Shown: positions 32,154 to 41,723 of the stretch, piece after piece
Position numbering within the stretch: position 1 is the stretch's first letter
Layout: each line of letters opens with the position of its first letter
Assembly: GCF_016583825.1 (NCBI RefSeq)
Contig: NZ_NRRV01000039.1
Location: 1-49,018, forward strand
Source: Thiohalocapsa halophila
GTDB taxonomy: Bacteria > Pseudomonadota > Gammaproteobacteria > Chromatiales > Chromatiaceae
DNA length: 49,018 nucleotides
Direction: 5' to 3'
Program-made: the position numbers and the translations under genes
Notes under the pieces: generated by a model
What the model was told of the DNA's origin: nothing
The model's database searches: none
What the model saw: the letters and a program-made list of their open reading frames with translations, nothing else

Positions 32154-33137
32154 ATGCAGATCGCGATGATCGGTTTAGGGCGCATGGGCGCCAACATGGT
32201 CCGGCGTCTGGTGCGTGGTGGACACCACTGCGTTGTTTATGACCTGGATGCCGAAGCCGTAGCGGCACTCGCCCAGGAGCACGGCGTCGAGGGGGCGAGC
32301 TCGCTGGCGGAGCTGGCGGACAAGTGCGAGAGGCCGCGCAGCCTGTGGCTGATGGTGCCCGCCGGGTCGGCGGTGGATGCGACGTTGGACGCGCTGGGGC
32401 CGCATCTGAGCGAGGGAGATATCGTCGTCGACGGCGGCAATTCGTACTTCAAGGACGACATCCGCCGCGCCGAGCGGCTCTTGGAGCGAGGGGTGCTCTA
32501 CATGGATGCCGGCACTAGCGGCGGCGTTTGGGGCCTGGACCGCGGTTATTGCCTGATGGTGGGCGGCGCAGACGAAGCATTCCGCCAGCTGGAGCCGGCC
32601 TTGGCGACCCTTGCTCCTGGTACCGGAGACACCGAGCGCACTCCCGGCCGTGATGGCGAGGCCGATTCGTCGGAGCGGGGCTATCTCCACTGCGGCCCGA
32701 TTGGTGCCGGACACTTCGTCAAGATGGTCCACAACGGTATCGAGTATGGCCTGATGCAGGCCTACGCCGAGGGGCTGGATATCTTGCGTGGCGCTCGCGG
32801 GCAGGAGGTGCCTGCCGGTCAGCGCTATGACTTCGACATCGCCCGCATCACCGAGGTCTGGCGCCGCGGCAGCGTCGTCGGTTCCTGGCTGCTGGATCTC
32901 ACGGCTGCTGCGCTGCTGCGTGACGGCGACCTCCAGGGTTATTCAGGCTTTGTCGAAGACTCCGGCGAAGGTCGCTGGACCATCCAGACCGCCGTCGAAG
33001 AGGCCGTGCCGGCGGATGTGCTGTCGGCGGCGCTCTACACCCGTTTCCGCTCCCGTCAGGACCACACGTTCGCGGAGAAGGTGCTCTCTGCCATGCGTCA
33101 GCAGTTTGGCGGCCATGTCGAACAGTCGACCGCTTGA
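32154..33137 (+). CDS. gnd: 6-phosphogluconate dehydrogenase, decarboxylating (short form)
   Basis: The 327-residue enzyme makes ribulose-5-phosphate from 6-phosphogluconate. Motifs are [56 protein letters not shown] and the catalytic [20 protein letters not shown] (Lys and Asn). The acidic end of the second strand (VVYDLD) in place of the Asn-Arg-Thr of the long NADP form suggests NAD+; its length also fits the short NAD-linked class. ATG 32154 follows GAGGAGCAGTTTG; the longer frame from 31875 is rejected. Confidence 0.95.
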   Translation: MQIAMIGLGRMGANMVRRLVRGGHHCVVYDLDAEAVAALAQEHGVEGASSLAELADKCERPRSLWLMVPAGSAVDATLDALGPHLSEGDIVVDGGNSYFKDDIRRAERLLERGVLYMDAGTSGGVWGLDRGYCLMVGGADEAFRQLEPALATLAPGTGDTERTPGRDGEADSSERGYLHCGPIGAGHFVKMVHNGIEYGLMQAYAEGLDILRGARGQEVPAGQRYDFDIARITEVWRRGSVVGSWLLDLTAAALLRDGDLQGYSGFVEDSGEGRWTIQTAVEEAVPADVLSAALYTRFRSRQDHTFAEKVLSAMRQQFGGHVEQSTA

Positions 33138-33250
33138 GCATTCTGCTCGGTCCGTCTTCTGCTGCAGAGCCGGTGGCGCTGCGCCGATGCGATGGCGCCG
33201 ACGGCGAGCCTATGCCAACCCGTGATACGACAAACACCCCCGGAGCCATC

Positions 33251-34219
33251 ATGAGCAAGCTCGAAGCCCTGCGTGCGATCACGCCCGTCGTCGCCGACAC
33301 CGGCGACATCGCCTCCATCGAGACCTACCGCCCCATCGATGCCACCACCAATCCCTCGCTGCTGCTGAAGGCGGCCCAGCTGCCGCAGTATCAGCCCTTG
33401 GTCGACGATGCCGTGGAATACGGTAAGCGTCGCAGCGACGACAGCGCCGAGCAGAGCCGCCTGATGATGGACCGCCTCGCGGTGAATGTCGGCGTGCGCA
33501 TCCTGGAGCTGGTGCCGGGGCGGGTCTCCACCGAGGTGGATGCCCGCCTCTCCTTCGATACCGACGCCACCATCGCCCGCGCGATGCAGATCATGGGCCT
33601 TTACGATGCCGCCGGCATCGGCAAGGAGCGCATCCTGATCAAGATCGCCGCCACCTGGGAGGGCATTCGCGCCGCGGAGGTGCTGGAGCGCGAGGGCATC
33701 CATTGCAACCTGACGCTGATGTTCGGCTTCGCGCAGGCGGTGGCCTGCGCCGAGGCCGGGGTGACGCTCATCTCGCCCTTCGTCGGGCGCATCTTCGATT
33801 GGTACAAAGAGCACGATGGGGTCGAGGCCTACGCCCCCGACGACGACCCTGGGGTTCGCTCGGTGCGGCGCATCTACGACTACTACAAGCGCCACGGCTA
33901 TGAGACGACCGTCATGGGTGCGAGCTTCCGCAACACCGATCAGATCCTGGCCCTGGCCGGCTGCGACCTGCTCACCATTGCGCCGGGACTGATGGACGAG
34001 CTCGCAGAGACCGAAGGCGAGGTCCCGCGCAAGCTCGACCCCAAAACCGCCGCCGAGCAGGGCGAGCCCCGGCTCTCACTCGACGAGCCGGCCTTCCGCT
34101 GGGCGCTCAACGACGACGCCATGGCCACCGAGAAGCTCGCCGAGGGCATTCGCAACTTCGCCGCCGACTCGGTGCGCCTGGAGCGCTTCGCCTTCGAGAC
34201 CTGTACCCATTGTCGTTGA
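33251..34219 (+). CDS. tal: Transaldolase (TalB type)
   Basis: The 322-residue enzyme starts [20 protein letters not shown] (Asp17) with [29 protein letters not shown] and the Schiff-base Lys131 in [13 protein letters not shown]. It exchanges three-carbon units between sugar phosphates in the pentose phosphate pathway. ATG 33251 follows CCCGGAGCCATC. It lies 113 bases behind gnd and 55 bases before the YHS gene. The part from residue 79 on was the source, or the sister, of the stump at 27401. Confidence 0.96.
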   Translation: MSKLEALRAITPVVADTGDIASIETYRPIDATTNPSLLLKAAQLPQYQPLVDDAVEYGKRRSDDSAEQSRLMMDRLAVNVGVRILELVPGRVSTEVDARLSFDTDATIARAMQIMGLYDAAGIGKERILIKIAATWEGIRAAEVLEREGIHCNLTLMFGFAQAVACAEAGVTLISPFVGRIFDWYKEHDGVEAYAPDDDPGVRSVRRIYDYYKRHGYETTVMGASFRNTDQILALAGCDLLTIAPGLMDELAETEGEVPRKLDPKTAAEQGEPRLSLDEPAFRWALNDDAMATEKLAEGIRNFAADSVRLERFAFETCTHCR

Positions 34220-34741
34220 GCCTGCGTGCCCCGCCCGCCGAGGCGACGTCACGACCCGTCAGCGAGGTTGACCATGTCGCGCAAACCGCTTGCGTCCACG
34301 CTGCTGTGGGCGGTCCTGATCCTGACAGCGCCGCTCGCGGTGCAGCCCGAGGTGACGACGCCGGGGGACGCAGCGCCGGCCATCGGCGGCTACAGCCCGG
34401 TGTCCTACTTCACCGTTGGGCGCCCGGAGAAGGGGTCGCCGAGATACACCAGCACCCATGCAGGCAAGGTCTACTGGCTCACCAGCGCGGAGCAGGTGCA
34501 GCGCTTCGAGGCCGATCCGGACACCTATGCCCCGGTGTTCCCGGACCACTGCCCGTACAGCCTGTCCTTGGGTCGCGCCGTGGCCATCGATCCGCGGAAT
34601 TTTCTGATCATGGGCGACAACCTGCTCTTGTTCCACGACAGTGCCGAGATGGACACCATCGCTCGGGAGCTGGAGGCCGAGGGAACGGACAAGATGCTGG
34701 ACCGGGCCCGCTCGAATCTGATGCGCATGCAGTTTTGAGCC
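33484..34741 (+). repeat. Segmental duplication, copy B (intact)
   Basis: This is the complete form of the block copied at 27401-28174; the following LCAT gene's 3' part (35860-36159) matches 28971-29270. Both copies are in direct orientation, about 6-7 kb apart. Confidence 0.9.
34275..34738 (+). CDS. Exported YHS-domain protein, copy 2
   Basis: The 154-residue protein is the near twin of 27708-28171: signal peptide MSRKPLASTLLWAVLILTAP, YHS core with IGGYSPVSYFTVGRPEKGSP and FPDHCPYSLSLGR. Differences are few (TSTHAGK for TGTHEGK, LGRAV for LGRSV, FHDSAEM for FHASAEM, ending RMQF for RMRF). Both keep the single Cys of DHCPY. It lies between tal and the LCAT-like lipoprotein, probably in one transcript; the link with sugar metabolism is unexplained. 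Confidence 0.87.
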
Positions 34742-34765
34742 CAGGCTGTGGCGCCCGCGGCGAGC

Positions 34766-36145
34766 ATGTACCGCCTGGCCTTGCTTGCGGCCCGTCTGCT
34801 GGCGATCGCCGCCGCCGCGGCGGCGATCGCCGGCTGCGCCCGGCTGGATAAGCCCGACCTGGAGCGCCTGTACGCCAGCACCACCGGTGCCGACGATCAG
34901 CCGCCGGTGGTGGTCATTCCCGGCCTCATGGGCACCCGGCTGCAGGACGCGCGCGGTCGCGAGGTCTGGATCGGCTCGCTGCGCCGGGCCTTGTGGTCGC
35001 GCTATGACGACCTGGCCCTGAAGCTCGACCCGAAGACCCTGACGCCCGCGCCCGACGGCATCCGCCCAACCGGCATCACGGATTCCTTCGCCGGCCGGGA
35101 TTTCTACGCCTCGATTATCCGCACGCTGGAGGAAGCCGGCGGCTACCACCGCGCCGAGCCCGGCGCACCGCCGTCCGCGGCGCGCAGCTACTACGTCTTC
35201 ACCTACGACTGGCGGCAAGACAACGTCGAGACCGTGCGCCGCCTGGACCAATTCATCGAGCAGATTCGCCGCGACCACGGCGGCGACGTGCCGGTGGACA
35301 TCATCGCCCACTCCATGGGCGGCCTGATCACGCGCTATTACCTGCGCTACGGTCCCAAGGACGTGACCTTGGACAACCGCTTTCCGGTCAACTTCCACGG
35401 CGAAGACCGGGTGCGGCGGGTGGTGCTGCTGGGCACACCGAACTTGGGCTCGGTGGAGTCATTGAAGGCGTTCATCGCCGGGCGCCGGCTCGGGCTGCGG
35501 CGCGTGCCGCCGGAAGTGCTCGTGACCTTCCCGAGCTTCTATCAGCTGTTTCCGCACCCGATCAACGACTGGCTGCTGGATGCCGCCGGCGAGCCCCTGG
35601 ACCTGGACCCGTTCGACCTCGAAGTCTGGCAGCGCTTCGAGTGGTCTATCTTCGACCCGGAGGTGCGCGCGCGCATCCGTGAGCGCTTCGACGACCCGGC
35701 GGCCGCCGACGCGCGGCTGGCACTGCTGGAGCGTTGGTTTCACAAGTATCTGGAGCGCGGCCGGCGCTTCGTCTGGTCGCTGACCGTCGAGATGGACCGC
35801 TCGCCGTGGCAACTGGTGGTATTCGGCGGCGATTGCGAGCTGACGCCGGCGCGGCTGGTGGTGCATGAGACCGATGCCGGCAGCGGGCTGTATCTGCACC
35901 CGGAGACCATCGGCACCGGCAAGCCCGGCGTGGACTATGCGCGGCTGATGCTGGAGCCCGGCGACGGCACGGTCACCAAGGCATCCCTGCTGGCGCGCAA
36001 CGTCCTCGACCCGCTGGTGCCGCGCCACCCCTGGAGCTTCTTCCCGCTGGACTACCCGCTCATGCTCTGCGCCGAGCACAGCGCGCTGACCGGGAACCTG
36101 TTCTTCCAAGACAACCTGCTGCACTTTCTGCTGCATCGGGACTGA
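34766..36145 (+). CDS. LCAT-like (lecithin:cholesterol acyltransferase fold) lipoprotein
   Basis: The 459-residue protein starts MYRLALLAARLLAIAAAAAA, then IAGC, a lipobox with Cys24, so it is a lipoprotein. The alpha/beta-hydrolase part has VVVIPGLMGTRLQDARGREV, the strand YYVFTYDWRQDNVETVRRL and the nucleophile elbow IIAHSMGGLITRYYL, then RRVVLLGTPNLGSVES. The late DGTVTKASLLAR segment is typical of LCAT/PGAP1-type acyl hydrolases, where the Asp belongs to the triad. It probably hydrolyses or transfers acyl groups of lipids at the cell envelope. ATG 34766 is chosen for the lipoprotein signal over GTG 34748. Confidence 0.88.
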   Translation: MYRLALLAARLLAIAAAAAAIAGCARLDKPDLERLYASTTGADDQPPVVVIPGLMGTRLQDARGREVWIGSLRRALWSRYDDLALKLDPKTLTPAPDGIRPTGITDSFAGRDFYASIIRTLEEAGGYHRAEPGAPPSAARSYYVFTYDWRQDNVETVRRLDQFIEQIRRDHGGDVPVDIIAHSMGGLITRYYLRYGPKDVTLDNRFPVNFHGEDRVRRVVLLGTPNLGSVESLKAFIAGRRLGLRRVPPEVLVTFPSFYQLFPHPINDWLLDAAGEPLDLDPFDLEVWQRFEWSIFDPEVRARIRERFDDPAAADARLALLERWFHKYLERGRRFVWSLTVEMDRSPWQLVVFGGDCELTPARLVVHETDAGSGLYLHPETIGTGKPGVDYARLMLEPGDGTVTKASLLARNVLDPLVPRHPWSFFPLDYPLMLCAEHSALTGNLFFQDNLLHFLLHRD

Positions 36146-36293
36146 TCTCCTCGCCAGACCCGGCCGCGCAGATCGGGGAAAGAAATCATGCGCGGAGGGG
36201 GTCTAGGCGGGTGAATCCACCCGACCGCCCGGTTCCGGCAGCGTGCATCGCCGCGCAGGGGCCGTGGCCGGCATTGCTGATCCGGACCATCCC

Positions 36294-37928
36294 ATGCGCG
36301 CAGCCGAGCTAGTCGTCGAATGCCTGGAGAACGAGGGGGTCGAGTACATCTTCGGCATCCCGGGCGAGGAGAACCTCGACCTGATGGATGCGCTGATCGA
36401 CAGCCCCATCCGCTTCATCACCGTTCGTCATGAGCAGGGTGCGGCCTTCATGGCCGATGTCTATGGCCGCCTCACCGGGCGCCCCGGCGTTTGCCTCGGC
36501 ACCCTGGGGCCGGGCGCTACCAATCTCATCACCGGCGTGGCCGACGCCAATCTGGACCGCGCGCCGGTGGTGGCCATCGCCGGGCAGGGCTCCACGCACC
36601 GCTTACATAAGGAGAGCCATCAGATCGTCGACTTGGTGAATCTGTTCGTGCCCATCACCAAGTACGCGACCTCGGTGCGCGAGCCCGAGGTCATCCCGGA
36701 GATCATCCGCAAGGCATTCAAGGTGGCCAAGACCGAGAAGCCGGGCGCGACCTTCATCGAGCTGCCGGAGAACATCGCCGCCGAGGAGGTCGCCGAAGGG
36801 ACACCCCTGCCGGTGCAGGACCCGCTTCCGCCCTGGCCGGCGGCGGACCGCCTCGCCGAGGTCGCGGCGCTCATCGCCGCGGCCGAGCGGCCCCTGGTGC
36901 TGGCCGGCAACGGGGTGATACGCGCCGGCGCCGCCGCGGAGCTGGACGCCTTCGCCACGACGCTGAGCATCCCGGTGGCCATGACCTTCATGGCCAAGGG
37001 CGTGATTCCTCGCAGCCATCCGATGTCGCTCGGCACCGTCGGACTATCGGGCAATGACCTCATCGCCTGCGGCTTCGGGCGCGCCGACCTGGTGCTCTGC
37101 GTGGGCTACGACATGGTCGAGTACCACCCGGAGCGCTGGCACCGCGACCCCGAGCAGAAGGTGATTCACGTGGGCCAGCTGCCGGCGGAGGTGGACGCCC
37201 ATTACAGCCTGGCGGCCGGTCTCGTCGGCGACATCGGCGCCGCCTTATCGAGCCTCACCGAGCGCCTGACGCCGCGGGCGGACAACTGGGCGGCGGCCCT
37301 CAACCGCGCCATCCAGGATGAGAATCAGGAGCATGCCGGTGACGACGGTTTCCCAGTGAAGCCGCAGAAGATCCTCTGGGACCTGCGTCAGGTGCTGGCG
37401 CCCAAGGACATCCTCATCTCCGATGTCGGTGCGCACAAGATGTGGATCGCGCGCATGTGGCAGGCGCAGGCCCCCAACACCTGCATCATCTCCAACGGCT
37501 TTGCCTCCATGGGCATCGGGGTACCCGGCGCGCTGGCAGCCAAGCTGGCGCATCCAGAGCGGCAGGTGGTCAGCATCACGGGCGATGCCGGCTTCTTGAT
37601 GAACTCCCAGGAGATCGAGACCGCGCTGCGCCTTGGCCTCAGCTTCGTGGTGCTGATCTGGAACGACGCCGCCTACGGGCTCATCAAGTGGCACCAGGAC
37701 CGCCGCTTCGGCCGCGACACCCAGATCGGCTTCAACAATCCGGATTTCGTCCAGTACGCGGAGAGCTTCGGCGCACGCGGCTACCGCGTTGAAGCGGCGG
37801 GGGCGCTGATGTCGGTGCTAGAAGAGGCCCTGCACTGCGGCACCGTCGCCGTCGTGGACTGCCCGGTGGACTACGCCGAGAACATGCGGCTCACCGAGCG
37901 CCTGGCGGCCCTGACCTGTCCGGTCTGA
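36294..37928 (+). CDS. Acetolactate synthase-like ThDP enzyme
   Basis: The 544-residue protein begins MRAAELVVECLENEGVEYIF with GIPGEENLDLMDAL, the ThDP-activating Glu47 in VRHEQGAAFMADVYGRLTG, and the pyrophosphate motif SITGDAGFLMNSQEIETALR, then VVLIWND. It is of the acetolactate synthase large-subunit/AlsS class, expected to join two pyruvates or handle a related 2-oxo acid. No small regulatory subunit follows. ATG 36294 is preferred over a longer frame from 36243. It leads a row with an aldehyde dehydrogenase (59 bases on) and a glutamate-synthase-like protein. Confidence 0.9.
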   Translation: MRAAELVVECLENEGVEYIFGIPGEENLDLMDALIDSPIRFITVRHEQGAAFMADVYGRLTGRPGVCLGTLGPGATNLITGVADANLDRAPVVAIAGQGSTHRLHKESHQIVDLVNLFVPITKYATSVREPEVIPEIIRKAFKVAKTEKPGATFIELPENIAAEEVAEGTPLPVQDPLPPWPAADRLAEVAALIAAAERPLVLAGNGVIRAGAAAELDAFATTLSIPVAMTFMAKGVIPRSHPMSLGTVGLSGNDLIACGFGRADLVLCVGYDMVEYHPERWHRDPEQKVIHVGQLPAEVDAHYSLAAGLVGDIGAALSSLTERLTPRADNWAAALNRAIQDENQEHAGDDGFPVKPQKILWDLRQVLAPKDILISDVGAHKMWIARMWQAQAPNTCIISNGFASMGIGVPGALAAKLAHPERQVVSITGDAGFLMNSQEIETALRLGLSFVVLIWNDAAYGLIKWHQDRRFGRDTQIGFNNPDFVQYAESFGARGYRVEAAGALMSVLEEALHCGTVAVVDCPVDYAENMRLTERLAALTCPV

Positions 37929-37987
37929 GCCCGGCGGCGGCCGCGGGCGCGGCGCCTTGGACCAAGCACACTGCGAGGACCGATGCG

Positions 37988-39421
37988 ATGTCGGACGATC
38001 ATCACACCCAGCGTCTTGCCGAGCCGGTGCCGCCGGCCGGTCGGCTCGAGGTGCAGAACCCTTTCGATCTCAAGCCCATTGCCAGCGTCGACACCCTCGA
38101 CCGACGCGGCGTCGAGGCGGCCTTGGCAACGGCGCATGCGCTCTTTCGCGAGCGCGACGCCTGGCTGAGCGCGCATGAGCGCGGCGCCATCCTGCACCGC
38201 ACGGCCGCGGCCATGCAGCGCGATGCCGACCGGCTCGCGGCGCTCATCGCCCGCGAGGGGGGCAAGCCGCTGGTGGACGCGCAGGTGGAGGTCGCGCGCG
38301 CCATCGACGGCGTGCACAACTGCGCCGAGGTGCTGCGCAGCGACGGCGGCCGCGAGGTGCCCATGACCGCCAGCGCGGCCGCCGCCGGCAGGCTCGCCTT
38401 CACCACGCACGAGCCCATCGGCCCGGTGGTCGCCATCAGCGCCTTCAATCACCCGCTGAATCTGATCGTGCACCAGGTCGGTCCGGCCGTCGCCGCCGGC
38501 TGTCCGGTTGTGGTCAAGCCCGCCGAGGACACGCCGCTGTCGTGCTTCGCCTTCATCGATCTGCTGCGCGAGGCGGGCCTGCCGGCCGGCTGGGCGCAGG
38601 CGCTGGTCACCGACGGCCCCGAGACCGCCGAGGTCCTGGCCACCGACCCGCGCGTAGCTTTCCTCAGCTTCATCGGCAGTGCGCGTGTGGGCTGGCATTT
38701 GCGCTCGCGGCTGGCACCCGGCACCCGCTGCGCGCTGGAGCACGGCGGTGCGGCACCGGTGCTGGTGGATGGCGACATGGACCCGGCCGATGTGGTGCCG
38801 GCGCTCGCCAAGGGCGGCTTCTACCATGCCGGCCAGGTCTGTGTGTCCGTGCAGCGGGTCTTTGCCCCGCGCAGCCTTGCCGAGCCCCTGGCGCAGGCCC
38901 TGGCCGAGGCCGCCGCGGCGCTGCGCGTGGATGATCCAAGCCTCGCCGACACCGCCGTCGGGCCATTGATCCGGCCGGCCGAGGTGGATCGCATCGATGA
39001 CTGGGTGCGCACGGCGCTCAGCGGCAGGGCGCGGCTGCTCGCGGGCGGCGAGCCGCTGGGGCGGACCTGCTATGCGCCGACGGTGCTGTTCGACCCACCC
39101 GCCGATGCGAGGGTCAGCAGGCAGGAGATCTTCGGCCCAGTGATCTGCGTCTATCCCTATGACGACGCGGACAGCGCCATCGCGGCGGCCAACGATCTGC
39201 CGTTCGCGTTTCAGGCCGCGATATTCACGCACAGCTTGGACTTTGCGCTGCATGCGGCTCAGCGGCTGGATGCCTCGGCCGTCATGGTCAACGACCACAC
39301 CGCCTTCCGCACCGACTGGATGCCCTTCGCCGGGCTGCGCGAGTCCGGGCTCGGCACCGGCGGCATCCCCTACAGCTTCGCCGACATGCGCACCGAGAAG
39401 CTGATCGTCTTCAAGTCCTAG
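37988..39421 (+). CDS. NAD(P)-dependent aldehyde dehydrogenase
   Basis: The 477-residue enzyme has the fold's marks: GPVVAISAFNHPLNLIVHQV, VVVKPAEDTPLSCFAF, SFIGSARVGWHL, catalytic Glu251 in ALEHGGAAPVLV, nucleophile Cys285 in YHAGQVCVSVQRVF and EIFGPVICVYPYDD. It oxidises an aldehyde to an acid or acyl product. Closest in pattern to the lactaldehyde/succinate-semialdehyde group, but the substrate cannot be set. It follows the ThDP enzyme and precedes the FMN protein by 20 bases, so all three probably serve one pathway. Confidence 0.93.
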   Translation: MSDDHHTQRLAEPVPPAGRLEVQNPFDLKPIASVDTLDRRGVEAALATAHALFRERDAWLSAHERGAILHRTAAAMQRDADRLAALIAREGGKPLVDAQVEVARAIDGVHNCAEVLRSDGGREVPMTASAAAAGRLAFTTHEPIGPVVAISAFNHPLNLIVHQVGPAVAAGCPVVVKPAEDTPLSCFAFIDLLREAGLPAGWAQALVTDGPETAEVLATDPRVAFLSFIGSARVGWHLRSRLAPGTRCALEHGGAAPVLVDGDMDPADVVPALAKGGFYHAGQVCVSVQRVFAPRSLAEPLAQALAEAAAALRVDDPSLADTAVGPLIRPAEVDRIDDWVRTALSGRARLLAGGEPLGRTCYAPTVLFDPPADARVSRQEIFGPVICVYPYDDADSAIAAANDLPFAFQAAIFTHSLDFALHAAQRLDASAVMVNDHTAFRTDWMPFAGLRESGLGTGGIPYSFADMRTEKLIVFKS

Positions 39422-39441
39422 CGCCGCCGGAGACCCCAGCC

Positions 39442-41004
39442 ATGCTCACCGATACCTCGTACTTTCTGTTGACGTCGCTCCAGGTGATGTCGGCCCTGTT
39501 CATTTTCGTCATCGGCGTCGGCGCGCTCTGGACGGTCTATGCATTCATCGTTGACAGCACCCAGAAGAAGCGCGCCGTGCTGCGCAACTACCCGGTGATC
39601 GGGCGCTTTCGCTATCTCTTCGAGCGCCTTGGGGAGTTCTTTCGGCAATACTTCTTTGCCATGGACCGCGAGGAGCTGCCCTTCAACCGCGCCCAGCGCA
39701 CCTGGGTCTACCGCGCCGCCAAGAACACCGACAACACCGTCGCCTTCGGCTCCACCCGCAACATCGCCACGCCGGGGCAGGTGATGTTCGTGAACTGCCC
39801 GTTCCCGACCCTCGGCGAGGACGCGGTGCCGGCGGAGCCGCTCACCATCGGTCCGCACACCCGCCACCCCTACACTACCGCCGCGCTCTATCACATCTCG
39901 GGCATGAGCTATGGCGCCATCTCCCGCCCGGCGCTGGAGGCCCTCGGCGCGGGTGCGGCCAAGGCCGGCTGTTGGCTCAACACCGGCGAGGGCGGCCTGT
40001 CGCCGCTGCATCTGGAGAGCGGCTGCGACCTGGTGTTCCAGATCGGCACGGCCAAGTACGGCGTGCGCGACCTGGCAGGCAACCTGAGCGACGAGCGGTT
40101 GCGGGAGGTGGCCGAGCATCCACAGGTGCGCATGCTCGAGCTCAAGCTGAGCCAGGGTGCCAAGCCCGGCAAGGGCGGCATCCTGCCGGGCGCCAAGGTT
40201 ACCGACGAGATCGCAGCCATCCGCGGCATTGCTGTCGGCCAGGACAGCATCAGCCCGAACCGCCACCCGGACGTGGGCAGCACCGAGGAGCTGCTGGACC
40301 TCATCGCCCGGGTGCGCGGCGTCTCCGGCAAGCCCGTGGGCTTCAAGACCGTCATCGGCGCCTACGGCTGGCTGGACGAGCTGTTCGAGGCCGTGCACCG
40401 ACGCGGTCCGGCGTCGGCGCCGGATTTCATCACCCTGGACGGTGCCGACGGCGGCACCGGCGCCTCGCCCATGCCGCTGATCGACGACATGGGGCTGCCG
40501 CTGCGCGTCAGCCTGCCGCTGCTGGTGGACAAGCTCGACGAGCACGGCCTGCGCGAGCGCGTGCGCGTGATCGCCTCCGGCAAGCTCATCACCCCCGCCG
40601 ACGTGGCCTGGGCGCTTTGTGTCGGCGCCGACTTCGTCTGCTCGGCCCGGGGCTTCATGTTCGCGCTGGGCTGCATCCAGGCCCTGCAATGCAACAAGAA
40701 CACCTGCCCCACCGGCATCACCACCCACAACCCCAAGCTCCAGAAGGGCCTGCACCCACCCACCAAGGCCGAGCGCGTGGCCGCCTATGCGCAGAACGTC
40801 ACCGAGGAAGTCGGCACCATCGCCCATGCCTGCGGCGTGCGCAGCCCGCGCGAGCTGCGACGCTTCCACGCGCAGGTGGTGCAGCCGAACGGGCTGACCG
40901 TCGGGCTCGATGCGCTGTATCCGAAGCCGGTGCCGCGGTCCGCGGTTGCCCCCGGCCGGCTGCAGCTCGCCGACACCGCGTGCCGGGAGGGGCAGCCCGC
41001 GTAA
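39442..41004 (+). CDS. FMN-binding glutamate-synthase-like protein with membrane anchor
   Basis: The 520-residue protein has one or two N-terminal membrane segments (LLTSLQVMSALFIFVIGVGA, then LWTVYAF) and then the GltB central/FMN domain: HISGMSYGAISRPALEALG, WLNTGEGGLSPLHL, LKLSQGAKPGKGGILPG, ITLDGADGGTGASPMPL and the Fe-S segment GCIQALQCNKNTCPTGITTH. The N-terminal glutaminase domain of real glutamate synthase is absent. Stand-alone proteins of this kind have uncertain substrates. ATG 39442 follows CGGAGACCCC. It ends the ThDP enzyme - ALDH - GltB-like row. Confidence 0.92.
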   Translation: MLTDTSYFLLTSLQVMSALFIFVIGVGALWTVYAFIVDSTQKKRAVLRNYPVIGRFRYLFERLGEFFRQYFFAMDREELPFNRAQRTWVYRAAKNTDNTVAFGSTRNIATPGQVMFVNCPFPTLGEDAVPAEPLTIGPHTRHPYTTAALYHISGMSYGAISRPALEALGAGAAKAGCWLNTGEGGLSPLHLESGCDLVFQIGTAKYGVRDLAGNLSDERLREVAEHPQVRMLELKLSQGAKPGKGGILPGAKVTDEIAAIRGIAVGQDSISPNRHPDVGSTEELLDLIARVRGVSGKPVGFKTVIGAYGWLDELFEAVHRRGPASAPDFITLDGADGGTGASPMPLIDDMGLPLRVSLPLLVDKLDEHGLRERVRVIASGKLITPADVAWALCVGADFVCSARGFMFALGCIQALQCNKNTCPTGITTHNPKLQKGLHPPTKAERVAAYAQNVTEEVGTIAHACGVRSPRELRRFHAQVVQPNGLTVGLDALYPKPVPRSAVAPGRLQLADTACREGQPA

Positions 41005-41195
41005 GGCCTGCGCGCCGAGACCGCTCCCGTGGCGAAGTTGGCAACCGGCCGGTGGATCGACGTAGCACATCCGCTGGCGCTGGCGCTGGCATGGGCGGTT
41101 GCGTGTCGCGCATGCGCCCCACAAGGGAGAACAATATCTCGCGCACAGAAGAGAAGAAGTTAAGTGCTGACGATCAGGCCCGGCAGCGCGACCCG

Positions 41196-41271
41196 TAGGG
41201 TGGACGAGCGCAGCGAAGTCCACCCAGTGCCCCTCCCAATTCGGTGGACTGCGCTTCGCTTGTCCACCCTC
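41196..41271. repeat. REP-like inverted doublet
   Basis: AGGGTGGACGAGCGCAGCG continuing AAGTCCACC (41198-41225 region) and its inverted relative GGTGGACTGCGCTTCGCTTG continuing TCCACCCT (41243-41270 region) face each other. Each unit can fold on itself (GGTGGAC/GTCCACC) and the two can pair together. This is the common 'GTAGGGTGGA' type of bacterial interspersed repeat, usually mobilised by RAYT transposases. It lies in the gap after the GltB-like gene and may also end transcription. Confidence 0.75.
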
Positions 41272-41306
41272 CAGGCTGCGGGATTCAAGTGGCAGGAGCT
41301 GCGATC

Positions 41307-41496
41307 TTATTCGTCCAGCGGCACCTTGAGCAAATCGAGGAAAAAGCTCAGGGACATGAACAGGTCCATGACGCTCGCCAGCTCCACCAAATTGCTCCTC
41401 GATCTGGCGGAACAGTGCGGCCAGCTCGGGTTCGGTCGCCGCCGCGGGCTCCACCAGGCGGACGCGCGCCGTTGCGGGAACGTCGTCCGCGATCAT
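41307..41496 (-). pseudogene. Frameshifted small gene of unknown function
   Basis: ATG 41496 starts MIADDVPATARVRLVEPAAA, then TEPELAALFRQIEEQF; near 41385 the sensible frame changes, and the rest reads VELASVMDLFMSLSFFLDLL, then KVPLDE and TAA (41307-41309). Both halves look like one protein of about 62 residues with a single base added or lost. No family known. Confidence 0.45.
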
Positions 41497-41723
41497 GATG
41501 CCGACCCCCTGGGCACGAGCCGTTCACAGCAGCTTGGTTTCGGCTGCACGGCGTTGGCGCCTACCCGTGCACGAGGTGGTGGCGCGTGCGTGTCATACAG
41601 GTACCACTTGCTGCCGACATCAGCGCGGAGGCGCTGCCAAAGCGCGTCCTGCTGGTGCCAACGCAGTGCCGACGTGACGGTGCCGCGGAAGCGATCGAGG
41701 CAGGGGTTGAGGGTCTGTGACAT
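41493..41723 (-). pseudogene. Dispersed family protein, truncated copy
   Basis: ATG 41723 starts MSQTLNPCLDRFRGTVTSAL, then RWHQQDALWQRLRAD and SKWYLYDTHAPPP, matching the first half of the intact copy at 24658-25110. After APPP the frame reads RARVGANAVQPKPSC... to TGA at 41493, unrelated to the family, so the second half (with YCGI-YADDL) is lost. 76 residues remain. It abuts the frameshifted gene 41307-41496. Confidence 0.75.

Noticed and set aside
39418..41496. 692-codon minus-strand frame
   Set aside because: Antisense to the GltB-like gene. Only its first 40 or so codons (41496 down) are used, as part of a separate frameshifted remnant.
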